Assembly: GCA_937967455.1 (NCBI GenBank)
Contig: CALCJK010000007.1
Span: forward strand, 1 to 64,000
Length of the DNA stretch: 64,000 nt
Source: an uncultured bacterium
GTDB lineage: Bacteria; Bacteroidota; Ignavibacteria; UBA10030; BY39
Direction: 5' to 3'
The stretch's first letter is position 1, and every line of letters starts with the position of its first letter. Below, piece after piece: positions 17,675 through 26,192 of this stretch. The position numbers were made by a program, and so were the translations under genes. Below the pieces are notes generated by a model that worked only from the letters and a program-made list of their open reading frames with translations, was not told the origin of the DNA and did not search any database.

Positions 17675-19725
17675 AAGTCATCTATTGCTATTCCTGAAAT
17701 TTCCTGTAATGAGGTTACACCAGACTGAGCAAGATTTATAGCTGATTGCCGTAAAGTAACTAAACCATTCTTTATTGCAAGTGCTCTTATAGCATCCTCA
17801 TCTATGAAGTCCTTTGATTTTAATATAAGCTTTCTCATCTCTTTACTCATAGTAAACGCTTCGTAAATTCCAATCCTACCTTTATAACCTTTTATACATC
17901 TACTACAACCAACAGGTTTATAAAACTTTGAATTTCTCAATTCTTCTTCTTTAAAGCCTAATTCAGAATACAGATCATAGTCAATGTCATTATCAATAAC
18001 TTTACATTTATCACATAATCTGCGAACAAGCCTTTGTGCTATAACGATGTTTATTGTATACGCTAACAAAAAGGGTTCTATACCCATATTATATAATCGA
18101 GTTATAGCACTTACTGAATCATTTGTATGTAATGTTGAAAACACCAAATGTCCTGTATTAGCTAACTTGACAGCTATATCTGCAGAGGTCTTGTCTCTCA
18201 TTTCACCTACCATAACTACATCTGGATCATGTCGTAATATACCTCTCAAAGCACTTTCAAAATCAAGTTTATGATTTAATTTAACCTGCCTACAACCCTC
18301 AATTAAGTATTCTACAGGGTCTTCTATCGTAATAATATTAATTGACGGATCCATAATGGTTTTAATTGCAGCCAGCTGAGTAGTACTTTTTCCACTTCCA
18401 GTAGGACCAGTTAATATTACAATACCCTGAGGTTTACGGATAGCTTTATGAAATAATGATGCAGTGTGTTTATCCATTCCAAGAGAATCAAAACCAGTAA
18501 TAACTTCAGAACCTCGTAGTATTCTGATTACAATAGACTCTAATTTACTTCTTAAATCGCCGCCATATATTGGCATCGTAGAAAACCTAAACCTGATAAT
18601 TTGATTATCTATTGTCCTTTGCGCAAATCCGTCTTGTGATAGAAACTTTTCAAATCTATCAACATTTTTTGCTCTGTCTTTAACAACAGCTAAAACACCC
18701 TCAGAACGTATATCTGTGATTGCCGACCAGAGTGTTAATTTCCCATCTATTCTGAAATAAATTTCAGTTCTTAAAACACCTTTAGGAACTACATGTATAT
18801 CACTCGCTCCGGTACGAACACCATCTACAAGAATACTCTCGATCAAATCTGCAAGTTTTCCCTGACCAATACTTTCTTCAATTGACTTCTCAAGCTCAGC
18901 TTCATAGTCGAGTCTTGAAATTTGAATAAAATCCTCTATATCTTCTAATCCGGGTGGTTTTAATCCCTGATCAAATGCAAGCTGACGCCACAATTCACTA
19001 TAATCAGCAAGAGAAATGTATTTAACTTCATATTTTTCATATCTAAAAGCACTTGCAACTTTATGAATATCTGGATGAGTTGGATCTGGTGTAACAAGCA
19101 CCAATTTATTAATTCCATTTGTTGCGAGTTCAAAAGGTAGAACCTTTCTCTGTATAGCTATCTCATAAAAATAAGGATGTAGGTTATTCAGTAATTTTTT
19201 AATAAACTGCAGTCTTTCTTTATCACCAAAAACTTTTGCAGCATCAACGGTTTCAAAGGAATAATGCTTGGCTAAATTTCTAAATATTTCATCTCTATCC
19301 GCAGATAGGTCTTCAATAAGGATATCTACTAATCTTCTTTTTTTCTCATCCTTTTGTCTAATTTCAAGAGCGCGAACAACCATATCCAGTGTAACAACAT
19401 TATTTTGAAGCAAAATTTCAATAAACCGTGGAATATTTCGCGATTCTCCATACTTATTTGAAACCACGCCTTTTTTATTGTAAAGATTTCCTATTTCTGA
19501 TTGGATTGTAACGATTGGCTGATTGAAATCTGTATTAGAAACCTCAGAATCATTTACAGGTTCAACATTTGATTTGTTTATTACTTCCTCAGCAATATCC
19601 TCGCTGAGTTCAGCTTCAAGTTGCTGGTTCAGGAGTTCACTGAAAACCGCACCTTTTGGTAATTCATTACCTATCTTTAATTCCATTTTCAAAGATAGGT
19701 CGTCTTTTGTATCATCCTTATACAT
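17671..19725 (-). CDS. GspE/PilB-family secretion or pilus motor ATPase
   Basis: Hexameric ATPase that drives pilin or pseudopilin assembly at the inner membrane. After a variable 80-residue N-terminus comes an MshEN/T2SSE-N-like domain (about 85-200), then the motor domain with Walker A GPTGSGKSTT (about 438-447), an Asp box (RHDPDVVMVGEMRD), a His box (STLHTNDS) and a C-terminal tetracysteine zinc site (CDKC...CSRC, about 566-608). The 684-residue length is at the long end for PilB/GspE. Minus-strand AAGAGG precedes the ATG by about 6 bases. No other pilus or type II genes are in the window, so it is either part of a scattered system or an orphan. A CRP-like palindrome and a weak promoter lie upstream; a strong terminator follows. 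Confidence 0.88.
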   Translation of the reverse strand: MYKDDTKDDLSLKMELKIGNELPKGAVFSELLNQQLEAELSEDIAEEVINKSNVEPVNDSEVSNTDFNQPIVTIQSEIGNLYNKKGVVSNKYGESRNIPRFIEILLQNNVVTLDMVVRALEIRQKDEKKRRLVDILIEDLSADRDEIFRNLAKHYSFETVDAAKVFGDKERLQFIKKLLNNLHPYFYEIAIQRKVLPFELATNGINKLVLVTPDPTHPDIHKVASAFRYEKYEVKYISLADYSELWRQLAFDQGLKPPGLEDIEDFIQISRLDYEAELEKSIEESIGQGKLADLIESILVDGVRTGASDIHVVPKGVLRTEIYFRIDGKLTLWSAITDIRSEGVLAVVKDRAKNVDRFEKFLSQDGFAQRTIDNQIIRFRFSTMPIYGGDLRSKLESIVIRILRGSEVITGFDSLGMDKHTASLFHKAIRKPQGIVILTGPTGSGKSTTQLAAIKTIMDPSINIITIEDPVEYLIEGCRQVKLNHKLDFESALRGILRHDPDVVMVGEMRDKTSADIAVKLANTGHLVFSTLHTNDSVSAITRLYNMGIEPFLLAYTINIVIAQRLVRRLCDKCKVIDNDIDYDLYSELGFKEEELRNSKFYKPVGCSRCIKGYKGRIGIYEAFTMSKEMRKLILKSKDFIDEDAIRALAIKNGLVTLRQSAINLAQSGVTSLQEISGIAIDDF

Positions 19726-19773
19726 AACAACCTCTTTTTATTTTTTTTAATTTCGCTATAAAAATAATACATT

Positions 19774-19802
19774 AAATTAGATTTAGATGTGATTTATAGC
19801 AA
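19774..19802 (-). promoter_or_regulatory. Possible promoter of the GspE/PilB gene
   Basis: Minus strand: TTGCTA (19797-19802), 17 bases, TAATTT (19774-19779). The -10 box is poorer than at other sites here, as expected for a promoter that needs an activator. The predicted start is near 19767, leaving an untranslated leader of about 40 bases. Confidence 0.4.
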
Positions 19803-19806
19803 GTGA

Positions 19807-19822
19807 TGTGATAATTATCACA
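19807..19822. promoter_or_regulatory. CRP/FNR-family operator-like palindrome
   Basis: TGTGATAATTATCACA is a perfect 16-bp palindrome and matches the established CRP consensus TGTGA-N6-TCACA exactly. Its centre lies about 47 bases before the predicted start of the GspE/PilB transcript and adjoins the -35 box, a reasonable activator position. It could instead serve as an operator for another CRP/FNR-type regulator. Confidence 0.6.
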
Positions 19823-19855
19823 AGGTAAATACTGCTAAATTAAAATATAAAATTG

Positions 19856-21037
19856 CTACTTAGAGGAACAGACTAATACTTGATCAATTAAATTATTTAC
19901 TCCCTCTTGAAATTTGGATGGATTAATAATCAAGCTTAAAACAATGCAACTTTCATATTCAAAATCATAGAAATAACCAGGGTGCACATATACACCGCTT
20001 TTTTTCAAAAAGATTTCCACCCACTCCTCATCTTTATATATGTTAGGTAATCGCAAAATTGCATTCCATCCTCCCTCTACATTGAATAATTGTAAAGGTA
20101 TATTTGTATTAATATTATTTAACAAATAATCATAATTTTTTCTAATCCTCTCACTTAACTCATTAAAAACGTTCTGCATTGTCTCAAACCATTTACTTAA
20201 TGCATTTTGAGATGGTATATTCACGTTTAAAAACGTATCAGAGATAAGCTCAAGTCTATTCATCGCACTCAAACGAAAACTAGCTGGACCGTTTATTACA
20301 ATCCATCCTAATTTCATTTGAGGCAATGCAAGTAATTTAGAAATTCCATTCAAAGTAAATGTAGGTACATCATGGCAATTACTAAAAGATATAATAGAAC
20401 TCATATCAGATATAATATTATAATCCCAGAAAACTTCATCCGATATTATAACCAAATTATTTTGAAGAGCAATTTCAGATATTTGTTCATATTCATCCCT
20501 TTTTATGTACGAACCAGTTGGGTTATTAGGATTTATACATACAAATATTTTAGTCCTTGGAGATAGAGATTTTTTCACTGAATCAAAATCAATATGCCAC
20601 TCACCATCATAAATCAATTTATAATATTTCAAATTAATATCATTTAATTGAGAAAGATATGATAAAAGTGGATAACTGGGGGCAGACACCAAAATTTCAT
20701 CACCTGGATTAGTAATTAAACGAAAAATGTAATTATACGCATCACTACTACCTGAGGTAAGTAGCAAATTTTCAGGTTCTAAAAATACTCCATTCTTTTC
20801 GTAGAATTTACATATTGATTCCCTTGCATCCAGTAAACCTTTTGGATCAGGAGAATATTCCAAATTTTTTATGTTATATAAAGGTTTTAGTGTTTTTTCA
20901 CAAGAATAATTTAAACCAACTTTTGTTGGATTTGATTCAGTTAAATCAATTATAGATTCCCCAACATTTTCAATTTGTTTCAATAATTCAGTTATTCTAT
21001 TAACTTTAAAATCCCAGATCGATCTTTTAGAAAACAT
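19856..21037 (-). CDS. PLP-dependent class I/II aminotransferase
   Basis: Fold-type I aminotransferase; the substrate is not determined. SAPSYPLLSYL, NPNNPTGSYI and ISDEVFWDY are class I/II motifs, and the PLP-binding lysine is expected in NGISKLLALPQMKLGW, with a late arginine in the C-terminal domain for the substrate carboxylate. I prefer the ATG at 21037 (393 residues), preceded by GAAAGAGAG, over the ATG at 21061. It resembles alanine/aspartate-type aminotransferases of the AlaA group, but this is a loose call. It has its own predicted promoter, divergent from the receptor gene. Confidence 0.85.
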   Translation of the reverse strand: MFSKRSIWDFKVNRITELLKQIENVGESIIDLTESNPTKVGLNYSCEKTLKPLYNIKNLEYSPDPKGLLDARESICKFYEKNGVFLEPENLLLTSGSSDAYNYIFRLITNPGDEILVSAPSYPLLSYLSQLNDINLKYYKLIYDGEWHIDFDSVKKSLSPRTKIFVCINPNNPTGSYIKRDEYEQISEIALQNNLVIISDEVFWDYNIISDMSSIISFSNCHDVPTFTLNGISKLLALPQMKLGWIVINGPASFRLSAMNRLELISDTFLNVNIPSQNALSKWFETMQNVFNELSERIRKNYDYLLNNINTNIPLQLFNVEGGWNAILRLPNIYKDEEWVEIFLKKSGVYVHPGYFYDFEYESCIVLSLIINPSKFQEGVNNLIDQVLVCSSK

Positions 21038-21055
21038 ATTCTCTCTTTCATGAAA

Positions 21056-21084
21056 TTGCATATATTTACTAGTTTATCTATATT
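21056..21084 (+). promoter_or_regulatory. Predicted promoter of the receptor-like gene
   Basis: Plus strand: TTGCAT (21056-21061), 17 bases, TATATT (21079-21084). The predicted start is near 21091, only about 23 bases before the TTG start codon at 21114. Confidence 0.5.
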
Positions 21085-21110
21085 TTAAAGAAAATTTTAT
21101 TAAACAGCAA
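21082..21110 (-). promoter_or_regulatory. Predicted promoter of the aminotransferase gene
   Basis: Minus strand: TTGCTG (21105-21110), 17 bases, TAAAAT (21082-21087). It interleaves with the plus-strand promoter at 21056-21084; their -10 boxes overlap, so the two could not be occupied at once. Confidence 0.5.
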
Positions 21111-21113
21111 TAA

Positions 21114-23096
21114 TTGAACAAAATAACAGCTAAAATATTTCTTTATTTTATCATTCCACTATTAATATTTTTTAACCTACCAATCTTTCCACAAAATATC
21201 GATTCAATCTATATTTATAATTCCACAGACACACTCAATGAAAACTACTTAAACATAAATAAGAATTTATCAGCATCTATAATTACACAGAATGAAACTG
21301 TATATGTATTAAATGATTCAATGATAAAATTTTCTTATTACCAGGATCTTAAAGAATTATTATATTATTTCCCCGGTGTTTTTATATATGAATTAGGTAA
21401 TTTCGGATATAATCATGGTATTATGATTAATTACCTTGATCATAGAAGTGTGGAAATTCATAGTAATTCTATCTCCTTAAATGATCCCTTAACTGGAACG
21501 ATTGATATCAACGATTTCCCGGTTGAAGAACTGGACAGAATTGAATATTTGACCACTACAAAATCTTTCTTATATGGATTCAATTCAAACGCCGGAGTTT
21601 TCAATTTAAGAAAAAAGAATTGGTTTTATACAAGAACCTTTTCAAAAATTAGATATAGTGAATCGGCATATGAGGAAACTTCACTAGATGGAATTTTTAG
21701 TAAAAATATTCAAAATAACTGGAATATTATATTAGGATTCAGGCGCAATGCTACAGATGGAAGATATACAAATAGTGAATATGACTCATGGAATTTAAGA
21801 TTTCTAACAAATTATGCCATTAAAAATAACATTAATACATATTTTAGTTTTGTATATAATCAAAATAATGTAGGAACAAATGGTGGTGTAGACTTAGAAA
21901 AAACGAACCCTCTCGACACATATGATAGATTAAAGGCTCATGTGTTGTATAATTCAGCTTACCAAAAAACTTCTCAAAACGATATACAACTCGGTATAAC
22001 TGGTAATTTTTTGAATAATCAAAATCATATTTCATCCTTTATATTGTATCTTAGCAATAGAATGTATTATTTTAATAATCCTGAATCTATTACCGATACG
22101 CAACTAAATCGTATTAAAAATCATACAAGATGGATTGGATTTAAATTAGATCATAACGTAAATTTGACAAATCTGCTATTTAAACCAGAAATTAAAGTAG
22201 GCTTTGAATTTAGGTCATCACAGATTTTGCAAGCCTCAATTTTAAACTATAAACGCTGGGCACAGGGTAAATTAACTGGTGATTTAAAAATCTCGCCGTT
22301 AGATATAATCAAAATAAATATATTCTCTAGATTGTTAAATTTTAAGCACATAAACACCACAGATGCTGGATTAATTGTTGAACTTAATCCATATGATATA
22401 ATTTCATTTAATATTGGCTATTCATACTCACATCGTTTCTATTACGATATTGAACAAGTATTTAGCCTTATACCAGAACAAAGTATATCGAGTGAAAAAC
22501 ATTATACAAGTGAGTTAACATTTTTTTTAAAACCAAATTCAAGTACGAATATTTCATTATCTTACATAAAAAAACATATTTACGATGCCAGTGTAATACA
22601 ACCAAATTTTGAAAACAACAACAGATCGAATTTTAAGTATGCAACATATGATAAAGTCCAGCAAAATTTGATTAACCTTAATATAAATGCTAACATATGG
22701 AAACTTGAGAGTATAATTAATTTCGCATATAACATCAAAGATTTTTATGAGGAACCACTGCAAATACATCCACGCTTCTTTTTATTTTCACAAATATTTT
22801 TCAAAGAAAAATTGTTCAATGATAAACTTTTCACAAAAATTGGACTCAGAACGCGTTTCTATTCTGAGCAAGATAGCTATAGATTGGATAGCAGATATAA
22901 CATTTTATATCCTAATTGGGGTTACATTTTGGGTAACCTGTTTTATCTGGATGCAATACTTTTCCTCCAAATCGGAAATGCAATAGTTAATGTTGCACTT
23001 GAAAATATTTTTGATAACAAATGCTTATTGACCTATTATTTTCCTTTAAAAGACAGGAGTTTGAGATTAGGAATAAACTGGAATTTTGAGGATTAA
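21114..23096 (+). CDS. TonB-dependent-receptor-like outer-membrane protein
   Basis: Probable outer-membrane beta-barrel with an N-terminal plug. A signal segment (about 5-26, ending IFPQ) precedes a plug-like domain (about 65-165: LKELLYYFPGVFIYELGNFG, then DFPVEELDRIEYL and GFNSNAGVFNL, the usual RIE and GG-V-N positions) and a long C-terminal barrel of alternating strands ending LRLGINWNFED. At 660 residues it is short to average for the family. No carboxypeptidase-like domain precedes the plug. The start is a TTG directly after an in-frame TAA, with no ATG upstream, so TTG is the only reasonable start. It is followed after 1 base by the LOG-like gene. The ligand is unknown. Confidence 0.7.
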   Translation: MNKITAKIFLYFIIPLLIFFNLPIFPQNIDSIYIYNSTDTLNENYLNINKNLSASIITQNETVYVLNDSMIKFSYYQDLKELLYYFPGVFIYELGNFGYNHGIMINYLDHRSVEIHSNSISLNDPLTGTIDINDFPVEELDRIEYLTTTKSFLYGFNSNAGVFNLRKKNWFYTRTFSKIRYSESAYEETSLDGIFSKNIQNNWNIILGFRRNATDGRYTNSEYDSWNLRFLTNYAIKNNINTYFSFVYNQNNVGTNGGVDLEKTNPLDTYDRLKAHVLYNSAYQKTSQNDIQLGITGNFLNNQNHISSFILYLSNRMYYFNNPESITDTQLNRIKNHTRWIGFKLDHNVNLTNLLFKPEIKVGFEFRSSQILQASILNYKRWAQGKLTGDLKISPLDIIKINIFSRLLNFKHINTTDAGLIVELNPYDIISFNIGYSYSHRFYYDIEQVFSLIPEQSISSEKHYTSELTFFLKPNSSTNISLSYIKKHIYDASVIQPNFENNNRSNFKYATYDKVQQNLINLNINANIWKLESIINFAYNIKDFYEEPLQIHPRFFLFSQIFFKEKLFNDKLFTKIGLRTRFYSEQDSYRLDSRYNILYPNWGYILGNLFYLDAILFLQIGNAIVNVALENIFDNKCLLTYYFPLKDRSLRLGINWNFED

Positions 23097-23097
23097 C

Positions 23098-23640
23098 ATG
23101 GAACAAAAGATTGTAAGCATATTTGGAAGTGGAAAAGTAAAAGAAAACTCGAACGAATACAAAGAGGCATACAACTTAGGAAAATTAATTGCGGAAGCTG
23201 GGTACACATTATGTAATGGCGGTTACGGTGGTATTATGGAAGCCACAGCTAAAGGGGCAAAATCAAAAGGTGGAAAAACAATAGGTGTATTGGTTGAAAG
23301 TTTTGGAACTGAATCAAACGAATATATCGACGAAAAAATTATCACCAAATCTTTATTTGACCGATTATCAACCTTAATTAAATTAGGACAAGCATATATT
23401 ATATTACCTGGAGCGACCGGAACACTGGTAGAGCTGGCAATTGTGTGGGAGTTTATTAACAAAGGCTTAATGAATATAAAACCAATCATAATAATAGGTG
23501 ATTTCTGGGAAAATATAATCAATACGATAAATTCCAGACTATTATTCGAGGGTAATGAACAATTCGCAAAAGTAGTCAAAAAGGCAAGAAATATAAATGA
23601 ATGTCTGGAATTATTGAATGAGCATTTTTTATCTAAGTAG
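23098..23640 (+). CDS. LOG-like / TIGR00725-type nucleotide-binding protein
   Basis: A Rossmann-like protein of about 180 residues related to the LOG (lysine decarboxylase-like, cytokinin-riboside phosphoribohydrolase) superfamily. SIFGSGKV near the start, GGYGGIMEATAKGA, and PGATGTLVELAIVWEF (in place of the classic PGGxGTxxE) define it. The ATG at 23098 is chosen over an earlier TTG because GAGG (23088-23091) lies 6 bases before it. It starts 1 base after the receptor gene, so it is co-transcribed, although no functional link is obvious. Its stop codon directly abuts the stop of the convergent glycosyltransferase. Confidence 0.75.
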   Translation: MEQKIVSIFGSGKVKENSNEYKEAYNLGKLIAEAGYTLCNGGYGGIMEATAKGAKSKGGKTIGVLVESFGTESNEYIDEKIITKSLFDRLSTLIKLGQAYIILPGATGTLVELAIVWEFINKGLMNIKPIIIIGDFWENIINTINSRLLFEGNEQFAKVVKKARNINECLELLNEHFLSK

Positions 23641-24672
23641 TTATCTTTTCAGCAATTCAAAATAAGCATCCATGGTTTTTTTACCAACATTATCCCAAAG
23701 AAAGTTATTTTTAACAAAGTTCCGTAATTCTTCCGATTTTGGCTTTGTGAGCGCGTTTTTTATACCTTGAACAATAGAATTCACAGAATATGGATCAACA
23801 TATTCGGCATAATCTTTAAAGTATTCTTGCGTCCCTCCATATTTTGTTATAACAATTTTAGCACCAGCTAGAGCAGCTTCAAGGGCTGCGATACCTGGAG
23901 TTTCGAATAAAGATGGTAATACAAAAACATCGCAGGCAGCATAAGCAGAAGCTAACAATTCAGAATCGTTTGATATACTTTCAATGAACAATGTTTGGGG
24001 TGAACTCAACTTCCTTAGCTTTTCATACTCTGACCCGCTTTCTATTCTTCCAATAATTACAGCTGGAATATCAAAATGCTTTAATGCCTGCATCAAACGT
24101 AAAAGATTTTTTCTACCTGGTCCAATATGTCCAACATTCAATATAAAATTCTTCAGATTATAATTCTTAATAAACAGTTCGGAATTTGCATTAAAAAACC
24201 TATCATTTACACCATTGGGAACAACATATATCTTTTCATCACGCACATTGAAACTGTTTTTTATTAAAATTGCTTCACGATGTGTATTAGGTAATATCAT
24301 ATCTGCCCAATTACACATATCTGAAACTAAACGATAATCAATCCAGAAACCTCTGATTTTACTAAATATTAATTTATCAAAAAGTAATACACTTCTAATA
24401 AAAGAAGCTGAGTGTGTTGAATAAAATATTGGAGTGAGCACTGTTTTTATTCCAAGTTTATATAATTCTCTCATGAAATGATAGTTGGAAATTCCAGTTC
24501 CAAATATATGGACTAAGTCATACGACTTAAAATCAAATTTTTCCCACATGTTATATAAAGATACTGAGGCTCCAAGCTTTTCAAGAGCTTTTTTTGTTTC
24601 AAATATTTGAGTTTGCGGACCACCTGATAATAATCTTATAGCTTGGTAAGATACAAAACATACTTTCATCAT
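23641..24672 (-). CDS. Glycosyltransferase family 4
   Basis: Retaining GT-B sugar transferase for surface glycan assembly. The N-terminal domain starts MMKVCFVSYQAIRLLSGGPQ; the nucleotide-sugar domain shows NVGHIGPGRKNLLRLMQAL and the signature E-x7-E region FETPGIAALEAALAGAKIV near 265-285. The 343-residue length is typical. It is the last gene of a six-gene run and overlaps the preceding gene by 4 bases (ATGA). The sugar donor and acceptor cannot be read from sequence. Confidence 0.87.
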   Translation of the reverse strand: MMKVCFVSYQAIRLLSGGPQTQIFETKKALEKLGASVSLYNMWEKFDFKSYDLVHIFGTGISNYHFMRELYKLGIKTVLTPIFYSTHSASFIRSVLLFDKLIFSKIRGFWIDYRLVSDMCNWADMILPNTHREAILIKNSFNVRDEKIYVVPNGVNDRFFNANSELFIKNYNLKNFILNVGHIGPGRKNLLRLMQALKHFDIPAVIIGRIESGSEYEKLRKLSSPQTLFIESISNDSELLASAYAACDVFVLPSLFETPGIAALEAALAGAKIVITKYGGTQEYFKDYAEYVDPYSVNSIVQGIKNALTKPKSEELRNFVKNNFLWDNVGKKTMDAYFELLKR

Positions 24673-26192
24673 ATCATATCTTCTATTTTGTTTATAATTT
24701 TCCAGATATTGAATCTGTAAATTTTTCTATAATCTCTTGGTAATTCAACTGGTGTAGGTTTTGTCTTCCAATTTAATTGCTCCAAATTATAAGTGCCTGA
24801 ATTTCCTATAAATACTTCCTGGTTATTTTTATTTGTTAGTCTTAAAAAATAATTGCTTGATTCTTGAAGCTGTATCGACAATGTATCGCCATCAAGCTTC
24901 GCAGAATAATTTTCTTTAATTCTTTTCTTCCACCACTTAGCAAAATTAATAAATGAATATGAAGGAATCTGTAGATTTTTTATCTTATTAAATATAAAGT
25001 GAATCACTTCAATATTTTCATCATTGGGATGATGATAAAATACTAATGGCTCCTGAACGCTAATTTTTTTCTGTATTACCATATCAAAATATCTAATCAT
25101 ATCCGTAGTAGAATAACCCTGACGTTTCAAGTTTCCTACGCATATTGGATGAATTGGTATCTGAAAATTCATATATTTATCAAAAGAAGGCAGATTATCA
25201 TAATCAAAACCAAACTCAGAAGAATAAGCAAAGTTAAAATCATGTATCATAAGAGCAATCTCTTGATTCCATTTTCCATAAACAACAGCATAACCTTCCG
25301 GATAAATTCCATATTTATAAAAATATTCTATTGCAGTTTTTAAGTCTGACCTAAATTCTTTCATCTTTTTGAATCTTTTATGTTCAAAACAATGTAATGC
25401 TAGCTCATGATTTTTCATCTCCCTATATAAATCTAAATTCTTTTTTTGAGATTTTACATCAATAAACCAACTTACTGGTACTTCATGATCCGATGCTAAT
25501 TTATAGATGTCAATTACATTTCGAGGCGTTCCCATATCTGTATCAACTCTGAATAAAAAAATATTTTTCTCATCAGAGGGGAAATACCACTTATGACAAA
25601 ATAAAAGATTTTGAGAATGGAACAAATATTCCAAAGCATTATTTACAAGTCTGCGCACAGGTCCTTTAGATATCTTAGATACTCTTTCGTGAGGTAAACG
25701 ATTTTTAAATGAATAAAAAGATTTATCTTTAGAATCTGTATCCTCATATAAACTTCCTGGATCAAAAGGCAATAATATTACTTTACCATCGCCATAATTT
25801 ATATCTGAAAGAGTATATTCTGAAGAATTTAATTTTAAATGTTCAGCAAAATCTGAATATTTAATTTTTCTCCACAGATCAATATAATCACCAATATTAA
25901 AATACCCTATATTATCAGGCACTAAATATTTCACATAATTATCTTTTAGATTTTTGGCTGTATTTTTCCCATAAAATATTCCTGTTGAGCAAAGAAGAGA
26001 ACCACCTGTTTCTACATAACTTTTTACCTTAGCTACATCATTTTCATTGGTAAATTCGGAGAGTACAACAACAGGATATTGCAACAATAAATTATTTGAT
26101 ACTTCCTCAAGAATATCAAATTTAATTCCAATTTGGTTGAGAATTTGAATCCAACCATGGCTATTACCAACAAAGCCTATTTTTAGATCCAT
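24669..26192 (-). CDS. Polysaccharide-deacetylase-like protein with N-terminal GATase1-like domain
   Basis: A 507-residue protein. Residues 1-150 look like a flavodoxin/GATase1-like domain (YPVVVLSEFTNEN, then GGSLLCSTG). From about 205 comes a NodB-like (beta/alpha)7 deacetylase region: FLFRVDTDMG in the place of motif 1 and ALHCFEHKRF, which keeps the HxxxH metal pair of motif 2; YHHPND may supply a later catalytic His. The last 90 residues are a small beta domain. It is probably a divergent sugar or glycan deacetylase acting during surface polysaccharide synthesis. There is no signal peptide, so it would act in the cytoplasm. It overlaps the flippase gene by 10 bases and the next glycosyltransferase by 4. 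Confidence 0.65.
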   Translation of the reverse strand: MDLKIGFVGNSHGWIQILNQIGIKFDILEEVSNNLLLQYPVVVLSEFTNENDVAKVKSYVETGGSLLCSTGIFYGKNTAKNLKDNYVKYLVPDNIGYFNIGDYIDLWRKIKYSDFAEHLKLNSSEYTLSDINYGDGKVILLPFDPGSLYEDTDSKDKSFYSFKNRLPHERVSKISKGPVRRLVNNALEYLFHSQNLLFCHKWYFPSDEKNIFLFRVDTDMGTPRNVIDIYKLASDHEVPVSWFIDVKSQKKNLDLYREMKNHELALHCFEHKRFKKMKEFRSDLKTAIEYFYKYGIYPEGYAVVYGKWNQEIALMIHDFNFAYSSEFGFDYDNLPSFDKYMNFQIPIHPICVGNLKRQGYSTTDMIRYFDMVIQKKISVQEPLVFYHHPNDENIEVIHFIFNKIKNLQIPSYSFINFAKWWKKRIKENYSAKLDGDTLSIQLQESSNYFLRLTNKNNQEVFIGNSGTYNLEQLNWKTKPTPVELPRDYRKIYRFNIWKIINKIEDMI

